Positions 1-10,243 of a DNA stretch of 64,000 nt are shown piece after piece. The DNA comes from DASPKT01 sp035626475. Lineage in GTDB: Bacteria; Pseudomonadota; Alphaproteobacteria; Azospirillales; Azospirillaceae. Made by a program: the position numbers and the translations under genes. The notes beneath the pieces are model-generated. The model was not told the DNA's origin and did not search any database. It saw only the letters and a program-made list of their open reading frames with translations. The DNA lies in the NCBI GenBank assembly GCA_035626475.1, contig DASPNP010000041.1, forward strand, positions 99,396 through 163,395, written 5' to 3'. The stretch's first letter is position 1; each line of letters begins with the position of its first letter.

Positions 1-55
1 CCAGCAGCAGGGCCACGAAGGCGGCGGCGGCGTAGCGGATGAGCGTGCGTGCCAT
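1..55 (-). CDS. Formate dehydrogenase gamma (cytochrome b) subunit, 5' fragment
   Basis: Only the first 18 codons lie in the window; the gene runs off the left edge. The visible peptide begins MARTLIRYAAAAFVALLL, a positively charged start followed by a hydrophobic stretch, as expected for a signal peptide or first membrane segment. It starts 11 bases after the stop of the iron-sulfur subunit gene on the same strand. In alpha-beta-gamma formate dehydrogenase operons this slot belongs to the cytochrome b556 subunit, which anchors the enzyme and passes electrons to quinone. The assignment rests on position and hydrophobic character, not on any conserved haem ligand, since none is visible yet. 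Confidence 0.6.
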   Translation of the reverse strand, partial: MARTLIRYAAAAFVALLL

Positions 56-66
56 GGCGCCCTCCC

Positions 67-699
67 TCAGGTCTCGCTATGGGCGCTGCCGCCCGGCGAA
101 TAAGAGTCCCCCTGGTCCGTGCCGTAGGCGACCGACCAGCCCCAGGCGCCGGAGCCGTAGCCGCGCCGCGACACGCGCTCCTGGTAGAGCGCCGCCAGCA
201 CGTCGCCGTCGCCGGCCATGAGCGAGCGGGTGGAGCACATCTCGGCGCAGAGCGGCAGCTTGCCCTCGGCCAACCGGTTGGTGCCGTACTTGGCGAACTC
301 GGCCGGGCTGTTGTCGGCCTCGGGCCCGCCGGCGCAGAAGGTGCACTTGTCCATCTTGCCGCGGCCGCCGAAGTTGGTGGCCTGCGGATACTGCGGCGCG
401 CCGAAGGGGCAGGCGTAGAAGCAGTAGCCGCAGCCGATGCACAGATCCTTGTCGTGAAGCACCACCCCGTCCGCCGTGACGTAGAAACAGTCGGTCGGGC
501 ACACGGCGGCGCAGGGCGCGCTGGTGCAGTGCATGCAGGACATCGAGATCGAGCGCTCGCCCGGCTGGCCGTCCTGCAGCGTGACGACCCGTCGTCGCTG
601 CATGCCCCAGGGCACCTCGTGCTCGTTCTTGCAGGCGGTGACGCAGGCGTTGCATTCGATGCAGCGCTCCGAGTCGCAGAGGAACTTCATCCTGGCCAT
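67..699 (-). CDS. fdhB: Formate dehydrogenase iron-sulfur (beta) subunit
   Basis: This 210-residue ferredoxin-type subunit would carry electrons from the molybdopterin subunit to the cytochrome b subunit. Four cysteine clusters are visible: CIECNACVTAC near residue 14, CMHCTSAPCAAVCP near residue 55, CIGCGYCFYACP near residue 87, and a split CTFC...CAEMC group around residues 119-155. That supply fits four [4Fe-4S] clusters, as in FdnH/FdoH-type proteins. It lacks a C-terminal membrane helix, ending instead in a glycine/serine-rich tail, so it resembles the shorter Fdh3 beta type. It lies 28 bases downstream of fdhA and 11 upstream of the putative gamma gene, so the three are almost certainly one transcript. 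Confidence 0.93.
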   Translation of the reverse strand: MARMKFLCDSERCIECNACVTACKNEHEVPWGMQRRRVVTLQDGQPGERSISMSCMHCTSAPCAAVCPTDCFYVTADGVVLHDKDLCIGCGYCFYACPFGAPQYPQATNFGGRGKMDKCTFCAGGPEADNSPAEFAKYGTNRLAEGKLPLCAEMCSTRSLMAGDGDVLAALYQERVSRRGYGSGAWGWSVAYGTDQGDSYSPGGSAHSET

Positions 700-727
700 G
701 TTTGCGCCTCCCTGGTGCCGTTCCCTG

Positions 728-3673
728 TTACGCCTTCTCGACGCGGCAGAGCGTCACCTTGGTTTCCTGCATGAAGGTCACGGGGTCGTAGCCGTAGGTG
801 GTGATGCCGTTGCAGGGCTCGCCCAGCACGATGGGGTCGGTGCCCGGCGGGTAGTGCTTGCGCATGCTCTCGCCCTGCCAGAAGCCGCTGAAGTGGAAGG
901 GCATGAAGACGACGCCCGGGCCGACGCGGTCGGTCACCAGCGCCCGCACCTTCACGCGGCCCTCCTCCGGGCTGTGCACCCAGACCCAGTCGCTCTCGCC
1001 GATGCCCATGCGCTTGGCGTCGCCGGTGTTGATCTCGACGAACATGGTCTGCTGCAACTCGGCCAGCCAGCGGTTGGACCGGGTCTCCTCGCCGCCGCCC
1101 TCGTACTCGACGAGGCGGCCCGAGGTGAAGATGAAGGGGAACTTCTCGGGCACGCCGGCCTGCAGCGCCGCCGCCTGGACCGAGCGGTTCAGGTGCGGCA
1201 GGCGGAAGTCGCGGCGGTCCTCGATCGCGGGGAATTCCTTCACCAGCTCCGGCCGCGGGCTGTAGACCGGCTCGCGGTGCGTCGGCACCGGGTCGGGCAG
1301 GTTCCATGCGACGGCACGGGCCTTGGCGTTGCCGTAGGGCAGGCAGCCATGCTTCACCGCGACGCGGCAGATGCCCATGGACAGGTCGGTCGCCCAGGAG
1401 ACCTCGTCGATCTTCGCGCCGCCGATAATCTCGATGACCCGCCGCTCGTCCGGCGTCAGCTCCTTGTCCCAGCCCAGCTTCTTCAGCACGGCCATGGTGA
1501 ACTCAGGGTATCCGTCCTGGATCTCCGAGCCCTTGGAGAAGCTGCCCTCGGCCAGCAGGGTGGCGCCGTTGCGCTCGACGCCGAAGCGGGCGCGGAAGGT
1601 GCCGCCGCCCTCCATGACGTGCTTGTTGGTGTCGTACAGCACCGGGCTGCCCGGGTGCTTCCACTCCGGATAGCCCCAGCAGGGCCAGGGCAGGCCGTAA
1701 TACTCGCCCTTCAGCGGGCCCGTCGTGGCCTGCATGGTGATCTTGTCGAAGTCGGCCTGGTGCTTCATGTGCAGCTTCAGGCGCTCCGGCGACTGGCCGG
1801 TGTAGCCGGTGGAGATGCAGCTGCGGTTGATCTCCCGCAGGATGTCCTCCGGCACCGGCCGGTTGCCCTCGACCGCGATGTGCTTGCACAGCTCCTTCTC
1901 GAAGCCGAGCTTCTTGGCGAAGAGGTAGAGGACCTCGTAGTCGTCCTTCGACTCGAAGATCGGGTCGACGACCTTCTCGCCCCACTGGATCGAGCGGTTG
2001 GAGCAGGTGCGGCTGCCGTCCGTCTCGAACTGGGTGCAAATCGGCAGGATGTAGGTGCCGTTCTTGCGCTCGGGGATGGCGGCGAAGGTGGTGGGGTGCG
2101 GGTCGCAGACCACCAGCAGCTCCAGCCCCTCCATGCCCTTCAGCATGTCCGGCATGCGGGTGACGGTGTTGCCGCCGTGGCCCATCACGAACATGCCGCG
2201 GATCGGGTTCGGCTGGTCGATGGCCTTGGCCTCCGACGTCACGCCGTCGAACCAGCGGGTCGTCGGGATGCCCTTCTGCTCCATCAGCTTCTTCTTGGCG
2301 TCCGGCTGCATGTCCGGCAGGCCGAAGCGGTTCAGCAGCCAGTCGTAGGGCACGTCCCAGGCGCGGGCGAAGTGCTTCCAGGAGCCCTCCGCCAGCCCGT
2401 AGTAGGAGGGCAGGCTGGTGACGTCGAGGCCGAAGTCGGTGGCGCCCTGCACGTTGCAGTGGCCGCGGTAGATGTTGGCGCCGCCGCCCGGCACGCCGAT
2501 GTTGCCCAGCGCCAGCTGCAGGATGGAGAAGGCGCGGACATTGGCGGTGCCGACGGTCTTCTGGGTGGCGCCCATGCACCAGATCAGCGTGCCCGGCCGG
2601 TTCTTGGCGAAGGTCTCCGCCACGCGCGCGATCTGCTCCTTGGGCGCGCCGGAGACCCGCTCGACCGTGTCGGGGTCCCACTTCTCGACCTCCTTGCGGA
2701 TCTCGTCCATGCCGTAGACCCGCTGGGCGATGTAGTCCTTGTCCTCCCAGCCGTTCTTGAAGATGTGCCAGAGGATGCCCCAGACCACGGGGATGTCGGT
2801 GCCCGGACGGATGCGGACATATTCGGTGGCGTGGGCGGCGGTGCGGGTGAAACGCGGGTCGATGACGATGAAGGGCGCGCGGTTGCGCTCCTTGCCGCGC
2901 AGCATGTGCTGCAGCGAGACAGGGTGCGCCTCGCAGGGGTTCCCGCCGATGATCAGCAGCGACTTGGAGTTCTGGATGTCGTTGTAGCTGTTGGTCATCG
3001 CGCCGTAGCCCCAGGTATTGGCCACGCCCGCGACGGTCGTCGAATGGCAGATACGCGCCTGGTGGTCGATGTTGTTGGTGCCCCAGAGTGCGGCGAACTT
3101 GCGCATCAGGTAGGCGCCCTCGTTCGACATCTTGGCCGAGCCCAGCCAGAACACGCTGTCCGGGCCGAGGCGCGTGCGGATGTCCAGCAGCTTGTCGCCG
3201 ATCTCGGCGACCGCCTGCTCCCAGGAGAGGCGCTGCCATTCGCCGTTGACGAGCTTGAGCGGGTACTTCACCCGCCGCTCGCCCTTCACCAGCTCGCGGA
3301 CCGACGCGCCCTTGGCGCAGTGCGTGCCCTGGCTGATCGGGCTCTCCCAGCCCGGCTCCTGCTGCACCCAGACGCCGTTCTGCACCTCCGCCACCACGGT
3401 GCAGCCGACGGAGCAGTGGGTGCAGATATTCTTCTTCAGCACCTTCTCGACGTTCGGCTGCAGGCCGGCGGCCTCGGCCTTGCGCACCATGCCGCCGCCG
3501 GTGACGGTCCCCAGCGCCGCCAGCCCGCCGGCCGCGACGCCCGAATTGCGCAGGAAGGAGCGCCGGCTTACGCCCTGGCCGCCCCCGCCCGGCCCGCGCG
3601 GTTCCGGCGGCGACAGTGTCGCCGCGAGGCCGGAATTGCGGGTCGGCTTCAATCCGCTGCGCTTGGTGAGCAT
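728..3673 (-). CDS. fdhA: Formate dehydrogenase catalytic alpha subunit (molybdopterin, Cys type)
   Basis: This 981-residue protein oxidises formate to CO2 at a bis-molybdopterin guanine dinucleotide centre. Near residue 36 it has a twin-arginine export signal (SRRSFLRNSGVAAGG), so it should work on the periplasmic side. A [4Fe-4S] motif follows (CTHCSVGC, then a fourth Cys in GTHCAKGAS). The metal-ligand position reads RICHSTTVAG, so the ligand is cysteine rather than selenocysteine and no UGA recoding is needed. The C-terminal part has the usual molydopterin-dinucleotide-binding region. About 35 residues precede the Tat motif, long for an n-region, so a later start is possible. Upstream on the same strand are the Tat protein and the TorD-type chaperone. 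Confidence 0.95.
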   Translation of the reverse strand: MLTKRSGLKPTRNSGLAATLSPPEPRGPGGGGQGVSRRSFLRNSGVAAGGLAALGTVTGGGMVRKAEAAGLQPNVEKVLKKNICTHCSVGCTVVAEVQNGVWVQQEPGWESPISQGTHCAKGASVRELVKGERRVKYPLKLVNGEWQRLSWEQAVAEIGDKLLDIRTRLGPDSVFWLGSAKMSNEGAYLMRKFAALWGTNNIDHQARICHSTTVAGVANTWGYGAMTNSYNDIQNSKSLLIIGGNPCEAHPVSLQHMLRGKERNRAPFIVIDPRFTRTAAHATEYVRIRPGTDIPVVWGILWHIFKNGWEDKDYIAQRVYGMDEIRKEVEKWDPDTVERVSGAPKEQIARVAETFAKNRPGTLIWCMGATQKTVGTANVRAFSILQLALGNIGVPGGGANIYRGHCNVQGATDFGLDVTSLPSYYGLAEGSWKHFARAWDVPYDWLLNRFGLPDMQPDAKKKLMEQKGIPTTRWFDGVTSEAKAIDQPNPIRGMFVMGHGGNTVTRMPDMLKGMEGLELLVVCDPHPTTFAAIPERKNGTYILPICTQFETDGSRTCSNRSIQWGEKVVDPIFESKDDYEVLYLFAKKLGFEKELCKHIAVEGNRPVPEDILREINRSCISTGYTGQSPERLKLHMKHQADFDKITMQATTGPLKGEYYGLPWPCWGYPEWKHPGSPVLYDTNKHVMEGGGTFRARFGVERNGATLLAEGSFSKGSEIQDGYPEFTMAVLKKLGWDKELTPDERRVIEIIGGAKIDEVSWATDLSMGICRVAVKHGCLPYGNAKARAVAWNLPDPVPTHREPVYSPRPELVKEFPAIEDRRDFRLPHLNRSVQAAALQAGVPEKFPFIFTSGRLVEYEGGGEETRSNRWLAELQQTMFVEINTGDAKRMGIGESDWVWVHSPEEGRVKVRALVTDRVGPGVVFMPFHFSGFWQGESMRKHYPPGTDPIVLGEPCNGITTYGYDPVTFMQETKVTLCRVEKA

Positions 3674-3716
3674 GGCGGGGCTCCCAGGAGGCTGGAGGTT
3701 GGGCTGTCGGGACGGC

Positions 3717-3935
3717 TCAGATGCTGTTCAGGAAGTAGAAGCGGTCGACATGCGGGGTCTTCTGGTACCGGGCCTTCACCTGGGCGTCGCCCTTCTCCTT
3801 GGGCGCTTCGGCACCGCCCTGGCCCTGGGCCGCCAGCGGAATGGCGGCCGCGGCGGCGCCGGCGATGGCCGCCCCCTTCAGGAAGCCGCGCCTGTCCGCC
3901 TTGGTCCGGTCGGCTTTGTTCTCCGTGTCACTCAT
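3717..3935 (-). CDS. Small Tat-targeted formate dehydrogenase accessory protein
   Basis: A 72-residue protein of the type found just upstream of fdhA in many proteobacterial formate dehydrogenase operons. The first half carries a twin-arginine signal (DRRGFLKGAAIAGAAAAA) and the second half is a short charged tail ending in an aromatic stretch, RFYFLNSI. There is no cofactor motif. It lies 43 bases upstream of fdhA and 12 bases downstream of the TorD-like gene. The family matches the formate dehydrogenase region Tat-target proteins. Its molecular role is not established; it may be retained at the membrane by its uncleaved signal and help assemble the enzyme. Confidence 0.85.
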   Translation of the reverse strand: MSDTENKADRTKADRRGFLKGAAIAGAAAAAIPLAAQGQGGAEAPKEKGDAQVKARYQKTPHVDRFYFLNSI

Positions 3936-3947
3936 GACGGCTCTCCA

Positions 3948-4652
3948 TCACGCGTCGGCCAGGGCGAAGGCCTCGGCCTCGATTTCCATGAACAGGCGGC
4001 CCAGCGCGCCGACCGGCCGGTAGAAGCGGGCGGAGTCGGCGCGTTCCAGGTCGCGGAAGAACTTGGCAAGCCAGGGCTTGCAGTGCCGCTCGAAGAAGCG
4101 GGCCTCCTCCTCCGGCGCGGCGTCGAGCGCGCCCTCGGCCAATGCTCCCATCATCTCCAGCAAGGCGGCGGCATGGTCCTCGGGCTCGGCCACGTCGGGC
4201 GCCCGCTCCAGCCCGAGACGCGCCATGTCCTCGCGCACCCGGATCAGCGGCCGGTCCTGCAGGAAGCCCGTGAGGTAGAAGGAGGCGTAGGGGACCAGTT
4301 CGCCGCGCTGCAGCCCGATGAAGAGGCGGTTGTACTCGCGCTCGGTCTCGAAGGGGTCGGCCTCGCCGGCGGCGTCGCGCAGCCGGCCCAGGGCGCGGCC
4401 GATGGGGCTGGCGTCCGGCGTCAGCCCGGCCAGCGCGGTCAGCAGGTTGCGGTCGGGCGGCCGCGCCAGCAGCGTCGCCAGCAGCCCGTACAGCCGGGCG
4501 CGCTGCGCGGCGAACTCGTCGACCGCGGCATCCCCGCTCTCATCGGTCGCGCCATTCAGGGGCGCGTTTCCGCCCGGAACGGTTGCTTCCGCCCCGGCCC
4601 CGTTCTTCCAGGCCGCTTCCAACCCGTCTCTCCCCGTGTGCCGGATCGGCAC
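3948..4652 (-). CDS. TorD/DmsD-family molybdoenzyme chaperone
   Basis: A largely helical 234-residue protein of the TorD family, whose members bind Tat signal peptides and the folding apo-molybdoenzyme until the cofactor is loaded. Characteristic features are EREYNRLFIGL, followed by LVPYASFYLTG, and the C-terminal HCKPWLAKFFRDLE block. As first gene of the formate dehydrogenase operon it is the obvious dedicated chaperone for fdhA. The annotated start is a GTG; about 45 poorly conserved residues precede the helical core (from DEFAAQRARLYGLL), so the true start may lie further in. The opposite-strand secreted-protein gene starts about 100 bases away, so this gap holds two divergent promoters. 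Confidence 0.82.
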   Translation of the reverse strand: MPIRHTGRDGLEAAWKNGAGAEATVPGGNAPLNGATDESGDAAVDEFAAQRARLYGLLATLLARPPDRNLLTALAGLTPDASPIGRALGRLRDAAGEADPFETEREYNRLFIGLQRGELVPYASFYLTGFLQDRPLIRVREDMARLGLERAPDVAEPEDHAAALLEMMGALAEGALDAAPEEEARFFERHCKPWLAKFFRDLERADSARFYRPVGALGRLFMEIEAEAFALADA

Positions 4653-4759
4653 ATGTCAGGATGAACAAGGAGCGCGCCCAGTTGTTACGGGACATTGGAG
4701 ATATCCGGCCCTCCCATGCTGTTACCCCCATCGGAGGTCCGCTTTTCGGAGGAGTCGCC

Positions 4760-5269
4760 ATGCGCAGCATTACCACGATCGCTACGCCGCTCGCCCTCGC
4801 CGCCCTGCTCGTGGCCGGGACGGCGCTGGCGCAGCAGCCGGCTCCCCGCCAGCCGGCCGAACCCACGGCCCAGCAGCCCCCGGGCGCCGCCGTGCCGAAG
4901 CAGCCCACCGCCAACAAGGGCCAGCCGAACTGGCCCGGCGGCCAGCAGAACCCGGACCAGAGCAGCCGCGTCACCAAGGGCGGCAAGCCGGGCGAGGCGA
5001 AGGCGCGGGGACTGACCGACCAGGACGTCAAGGCGAGCCAGGACCCGATGCCGACGGCCCAGGGCACGCGGCCGGCCACCGAGCTGGAGGGCGGCACGAA
5101 GGATCCCGGGCAGCTGCACGCCGCGCTGAACCGGGTCTGGGACGCCCCGCCCGGCATCACCGACGGCAAGCCCGTCGCCCGCCCGAACGAACTGGCGCGC
5201 CAGCCCATGCAGGTCCTGCCGCCCGACCAGCGCCGCTCCTCGCTGTTCGCCCCGGGCTACATCGAGTGA
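4760..5269 (+). CDS. Secreted proline/glutamine-rich protein of unknown function
   Basis: A 169-residue protein that I do not recognise. The chosen ATG follows a good ribosome-binding site (GGAGGAG, six bases upstream) and begins a clean signal peptide, MRSITTIATPLALAALLVAG, with likely cleavage after TALA. The in-frame ORF extends further upstream but that part has no signal sequence or RBS. The mature part is low complexity: glutamine, proline and alanine repeats to about residue 60, then a charged region rich in KGG, then a more ordered tail ending FAPGYIE. No cysteines or enzyme motifs are seen. It is divergent from the formate dehydrogenase operon; nothing shows that the two are linked in function. 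Confidence 0.7.
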   Translation: MRSITTIATPLALAALLVAGTALAQQPAPRQPAEPTAQQPPGAAVPKQPTANKGQPNWPGGQQNPDQSSRVTKGGKPGEAKARGLTDQDVKASQDPMPTAQGTRPATELEGGTKDPGQLHAALNRVWDAPPGITDGKPVARPNELARQPMQVLPPDQRRSSLFAPGYIE

Positions 5270-5330
5270 GCGGAGGGGCACCTTCCCGGGAACCGGTTGT
5301 GTGGTTCTCCGGGGTCGCTCGAACCTTCAA

Positions 5331-5488
5331 CCGTCATCCCGGCGAAAGCCGGGATCCAGGGGTTGCAGCCATGGTCGACCGATGAAGCACACCCTGACGC
5401 ACGGGTGCGCCCGGAGGTAGCGCAGGGAGCGCTGCATCAGGCGCATCCGGCGGCAACCCCTGGGCCCCGGCTCTCGCCGGGATGACGG
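5331..5488. repeat. Repeat family A, copy 1 (158-bp inverted-repeat element)
   Basis: The ends are near-perfect inverted copies of each other: CCGTCATCCCGGCGAAAGCC on the left matches the reverse complement of the right end, extending into a GGGATCCAGGGGTTGC block. The interior is about 85 bp. Copies 2 (7053-7210) and 3 (49153-49311) have the same length within one base and the same ends. Copies 1 and 3 also share interior stretches such as CGACCGATGAAGCA and GGGAGCGCTGCATC. This is the architecture of a REP doublet or small non-autonomous mobile element. It lies between the secreted-protein gene and glpK, which converge here, so its hairpins may also stop transcription. Confidence 0.85.
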
Positions 5489-5521
5489 AAAGGGTGTTTC
5501 TCTACAAGGCGCCCAAGGACC

Positions 5522-7009
<1,488 letters not shown>

Positions 7010-7052
7010 CGCACGCTCCTCCCTTTTTTCTCGTCATCCCCGCTCCCACTTC

Positions 7053-7210
7053 CCGTCACCCCGGCGTAGGCCGGGGCCCAGGGGTTGCAGCGGAATGCGC
7101 TTCATGCAGCGCTTCCAACTTTCTAATGCCAGCTTGTCCCGTCGCCCGGGCAAATGACAACCGTCTGAGTCCGGTCACCCCTGGGCCCCGGCCTGCGCCG
7201 GGGTGACGGG
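7053..7210. repeat. Repeat family A, copy 2
   Basis: Same 158-bp length and end structure as the copy at 5331-5488. The termini read CCGTCACCCCGGCGTAGG on the left and the inverted CCGGCCTGCGCCGGGGTGAC on the right, with CCAGGGGTTGC next to the left end and CCCCTGGG next to the right. The interior differs from copies 1 and 3, being more AT-rich (CCAACTTTCTAATGCC). It lies between the start of glpK and the stop of the (S)-sulfolactate dehydrogenase gene and marks the left boundary of the sulfolactate block. Confidence 0.85.
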
Positions 7211-7243
7211 AAGAGGGTGGAACGGGCCGGCCGAGCACCACCC

Positions 7244-8167
7244 TCACCCCAGATGCCGCAGCACGTTCTCCGCCGTCACCCGGCTGACCCTGACGTTGCT
7301 CTCCTCCGTCACCCCGGCGATGTGCGGGGTGAGGATCAGGTTGGGGAGGCCGGCGAAGATCGCGCCCGCCTCCGCCCCCAGCGGCTCGGTCTCGAACACG
7401 TCGAGTGCTGCGCCGCCGAGATGGCCCGATCGCAGGGCCGCGGCCAGGGCCGGCTCGTCCACCACCCCGCCGCGCGCGGCGTTGATGAGGATGGCGCCCT
7501 TGGGCATGAAGGACAGGGTCCGCGCGTCGATCAGGTGCCGCGTCTCCGGCGTCAGCGGCACATGCAAGCTGACCACGTCGGAGGTGCGCAGCAGCTCGTC
7601 CAGGGACACGCGCTCGGTGCCGGACCAGCTCGGGTGGTCCGCCGGCAGGTAGGGGTCGAAGGCGGCGACGTCCATCCCCAGGGCCCGCACCCGCTCGGCG
7701 GTGGCCCGGGCGATGGCGCCGAAGCCGACCAGCCCCATGCGGCGGCCCGACATCTCGCGCCCGATCATGTGCATGCGCGGCCAGACGCCGGATGCCACCC
7801 GCTCCGTCCCGTGCCAGGCGCCGCGCAGCAGCACCAGGGCGGCGGTCACCACATATTCCGCCACCGACAGATCGTTGGCGCCGGTGGCGGGGCAGACCTT
7901 GATGCCGCGCGCCTCGCAGGCGGCGACGTCGATATTGTCCAGCCCCACCCCCAGCCGGCCCACGACTTTGAGCCGGGGCGCCGCCTCAAGCAGGTCCCCG
8001 CGCACCTGGGTCCGGTTGCGCACCACCAGCGCCTGCGCATCGGCCAGCGCGGCGCGGAGTTCGTCGGGTCGGTCCACCAGGGTGGGGTCGTAGAGCACGT
8101 CGCGCCCGGCTAGCACCTCGCGGATCACCGCCTCGTCCATGAACTCGGCAATCACGATGTCGGCCAA
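7244..8167 (-). CDS. slcC: (S)-sulfolactate dehydrogenase (D-2-hydroxyacid dehydrogenase family)
   Basis: A 307-residue NAD-dependent 2-hydroxyacid dehydrogenase. The Rossmann signature is GLVGFGAIARATAERV near residue 147; the catalytic trio sits in NAARGGVVDE (Arg), DVFETEPL (Glu) and LILTPHIAG (His). By fold alone it could act on phosphoglycerate, glyoxylate or another 2-hydroxyacid. I call it SlcC because it is the last gene of an operon that also encodes ComC and SuyAB. In that pathway SlcC oxidises (S)-3-sulfolactate to 3-sulfopyruvate with NAD+. It starts 11 bases after the transporter gene stop. Family confidence is high; substrate confidence comes from context. Confidence 0.85.
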   Translation of the reverse strand: MADIVIAEFMDEAVIREVLAGRDVLYDPTLVDRPDELRAALADAQALVVRNRTQVRGDLLEAAPRLKVVGRLGVGLDNIDVAACEARGIKVCPATGANDLSVAEYVVTAALVLLRGAWHGTERVASGVWPRMHMIGREMSGRRMGLVGFGAIARATAERVRALGMDVAAFDPYLPADHPSWSGTERVSLDELLRTSDVVSLHVPLTPETRHLIDARTLSFMPKGAILINAARGGVVDEPALAAALRSGHLGGAALDVFETEPLGAEAGAIFAGLPNLILTPHIAGVTEESNVRVSRVTAENVLRHLG

Positions 8168-8178
8168 GGCGGGCTCCG

Positions 8179-9210
8179 TCAGATGAAGGTCAACGCAACG
8201 GTAGCGAGGACGAAAAGGAACAGCGTCTCGCCCACCACCACCGCCACATGCCGGCCGCCCAAATCGACCAGCGCCTTCAGCGAGGTCTTCACCCCCAACG
8301 CGGCGATGGCGGCGATCAGCAGCCAGCGGGACGCCGTCTCCATGGCGAAGCGCACCGTCTCCGGGATCAGCCCGGCGCTGTTGATGCCCAGGATCACCGC
8401 GAAGGCGACGGCGAACCAGGGAAAGGGCGGCTTGCCCTCGCCGCTGTCGCGGAACGCGATGGCGATCGCCAGCACCACGACCGGCAGCATGGCGACGCGC
8501 AGCAGCTTGACGTAGGTGGCGACGTTGCCAGCCTCGTCCGAGACGGCGTAGCCCGCGCCCACCACCTGCGCCACGTCATGGATGGTGGCGCCCAGCAGCA
8601 TGCCGATATGGATGGCGTCGAAGCCCAGCGCGGCATAGGCGATGGGATAGGCGATCATGGCGATGGTGGAGAGCGTGGTCACCGCGATGACGGTGAACAG
8701 CACGTCCCTATCCTCCAGCTTGCCGCCCTTGGGCAGGGCCGCGGCGATGGCGAGCGCGGCCGAGGCGCCGCAGATGGCGACCGCCCCGCCGGTCAGCAGG
8801 CCGAAGCGCCAGGACCGCCCGAACAGCTTCGAGAACGCCAGGCCCGAGGCGATGGTGGCGGCGACGCAGACCAGCACCAGCACGATGGGCGCCACGCCCA
8901 GCCCGGCGATCTGGCCGAAGGTCACCCGCGCGCCCAGCAGCGCCACCCCCAACCGCAGCAGGGTGGTGGAGGTCAGCTGCACGCCCGGCTTGCACTTCGG
9001 GTCGTCGTTCAGGAAGTGGAAGGCCATGCCCAGCAGCAGGGCGAACAGCGTCGCCGGCGCGCCGTAATGCCCGGCCAGCCAAGTGGAGGCGGTGGCGACG
9101 GTGGCGGCCAGCAGCACGCCGGGCATCATGCGCTCGGCATAGGCGCGGGTGCGGGCGACGCGGCCGGTCGCCATCGGCTCGACCGCCGGCTCGATCATCG
9201 GCGCGCTCAT
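8179..9210 (-). CDS. YeiH-family putative sulfate/sulfite exporter
   Basis: A 343-residue polytopic membrane protein with about ten hydrophobic segments. The family signature is clear: FHFLNDDPKCKPGVQLTSTT near residue 65, GGAVAICGASAALAIAAALP near residue 140 and GATIHDVAQVVGAGYAVSDE near residue 205, all typical of the conserved UPF0324/YeiH proteins annotated as putative sulfate exporters. SuyAB releases toxic bisulfite in the cytoplasm, so an exporter inside this operon makes sense. Other sulfolactate clusters use unrelated exporters (SuyZ, TauE-like) for the same need. Its start overlaps the comC stop by four bases (ATGA), implying translational coupling. The transported ion has not been shown for this protein. 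Confidence 0.82.
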   Translation of the reverse strand: MSAPMIEPAVEPMATGRVARTRAYAERMMPGVLLAATVATASTWLAGHYGAPATLFALLLGMAFHFLNDDPKCKPGVQLTSTTLLRLGVALLGARVTFGQIAGLGVAPIVLVLVCVAATIASGLAFSKLFGRSWRFGLLTGGAVAICGASAALAIAAALPKGGKLEDRDVLFTVIAVTTLSTIAMIAYPIAYAALGFDAIHIGMLLGATIHDVAQVVGAGYAVSDEAGNVATYVKLLRVAMLPVVVLAIAIAFRDSGEGKPPFPWFAVAFAVILGINSAGLIPETVRFAMETASRWLLIAAIAALGVKTSLKALVDLGGRHVAVVVGETLFLFVLATVALTFI

Positions 9211-10223
9211 GCCGCACCGTCCAGGATGGCTCGGATCTCGGCATGCAGCGCCGGCGGCAGGGTCACGCCCTCCTTGGCCGCCCGCGCCCGGTTTTCCAGC
9301 CGGCGGGTGCCGGGGAAGCGGGTGCCGGCATCGAGCGCCACCGCGCGGGCCAGCTCCGCCATGCGCGAGGGATAGGCGCCGCCCGAGGCGGGGCCCGGAT
9401 CGATCGCCAGGATGGTGTGGCCCAGGCCCGGCGGCCCGCCCTCGGCATCCAGCAGCGAGGTCGCCTCCCAGCCGTAATTGCCGCCGGTCAGCGCCACCGC
9501 CAGCACCTCGACCATCAGCGCCAGGGCCGAGCCCTTGGCGCCGCCGATCGGCAGCATGGAGCCCTTCAGCGCCGCCTTGGGGTCTGTCGTCGGGTTGCCC
9601 TGGGGGTCCAGCGCCCAGCCCTCGGGGATGGTCTCGCCGGCCTTGTCAGCGGCCATGATGCGGCCGCGCGCCACCTCGGACAGGGCCATGTCCACCACCA
9701 GCGGCGGCGCATCCGGCACCGGGCAGGCGAAGGCGATGGGGTTGGTGCCCATCATCGGCGCCCGGCCGCCCCAGAAGGCCATGGCCTTGGGCGAGTTGCC
9801 GAAGATCAGCGCGACCAGACCCCGCTCCGCCAGCCGCTCCACCGTCCGGCCCGCCTGGCCGAAATGGTGGGAGCGGTGCAGGGACGCCATGGCGATGCCC
9901 TGCTCGGGCGCCAAGGCGGACAGCCGGTCGATGGCGAGGTCCAATGCGGGATAGGCGAAGCCATGCGCGGCGTCGATGCGCAGCACCGACGGCGCCACAC
10001 GGTCGACCGCGGGCTTGGCGAATCCGTCCACCTTGCCGACGCGCGCCTGGGCGGCGTAGCTCGGCACCCGCGAGAGCCCGTGGCCCTTCTGCCCGTCCGC
10101 CTCGGCGGCGACCAGGGCGCGGGCGGTGGCGAGCGCGTTGTCGGGCGCGGTTCGGCTGGCGGCGAGGGCATCGAAGGCGAGGCGTTCCGCCTCCTCGAGG
10201 CCCAGGCGCACGGGTCCGCTCAT
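9207..10223 (-). CDS. comC: (R)-sulfolactate dehydrogenase (malate/L-lactate dehydrogenase family)
   Basis: A 338-residue member of the LDH2/MDH2 oxidoreductase family, which lacks a classical Rossmann fold. Family marks are GHGLSRVPSY near residue 50, SLHRSHHFGQAG with the likely catalytic histidine near residue 115, and MMGTNPIAFACP near residue 150. In sulfolactate pathways ComC reduces sulfopyruvate to (R)-sulfolactate with NADPH, making the substrate of SuyAB. The chosen ATG has GGAG seven bases upstream; an in-frame extension of 11 residues upstream lacks this. It is the third gene of the operon, after suyB and a hairpin at 10244-10273, and overlaps the exporter gene by four bases. Confidence 0.85.
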   Translation of the reverse strand: MSGPVRLGLEEAERLAFDALAASRTAPDNALATARALVAAEADGQKGHGLSRVPSYAAQARVGKVDGFAKPAVDRVAPSVLRIDAAHGFAYPALDLAIDRLSALAPEQGIAMASLHRSHHFGQAGRTVERLAERGLVALIFGNSPKAMAFWGGRAPMMGTNPIAFACPVPDAPPLVVDMALSEVARGRIMAADKAGETIPEGWALDPQGNPTTDPKAALKGSMLPIGGAKGSALALMVEVLAVALTGGNYGWEATSLLDAEGGPPGLGHTILAIDPGPASGGAYPSRMAELARAVALDAGTRFPGTRRLENRARAAKEGVTLPPALHAEIRAILDGAA

Positions 10224-10243
10224 GATGGCTCCGGAAGAAAAGA

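Noticed and set aside
728..3673. Selenocysteine formate dehydrogenase.
   Set aside because: The metal-ligand position is encoded by a cysteine codon in RICHSTTVAG and there is no in-frame TGA.
524..3937. A 1137-codon open frame on the plus strand antisense to fdhA.
   Set aside because: It mirrors the high-GC third-position pattern of fdhA and the translation (rich in His, Arg, Asp, Val) has no domain pattern. fdhA has full-length motifs on the other strand.
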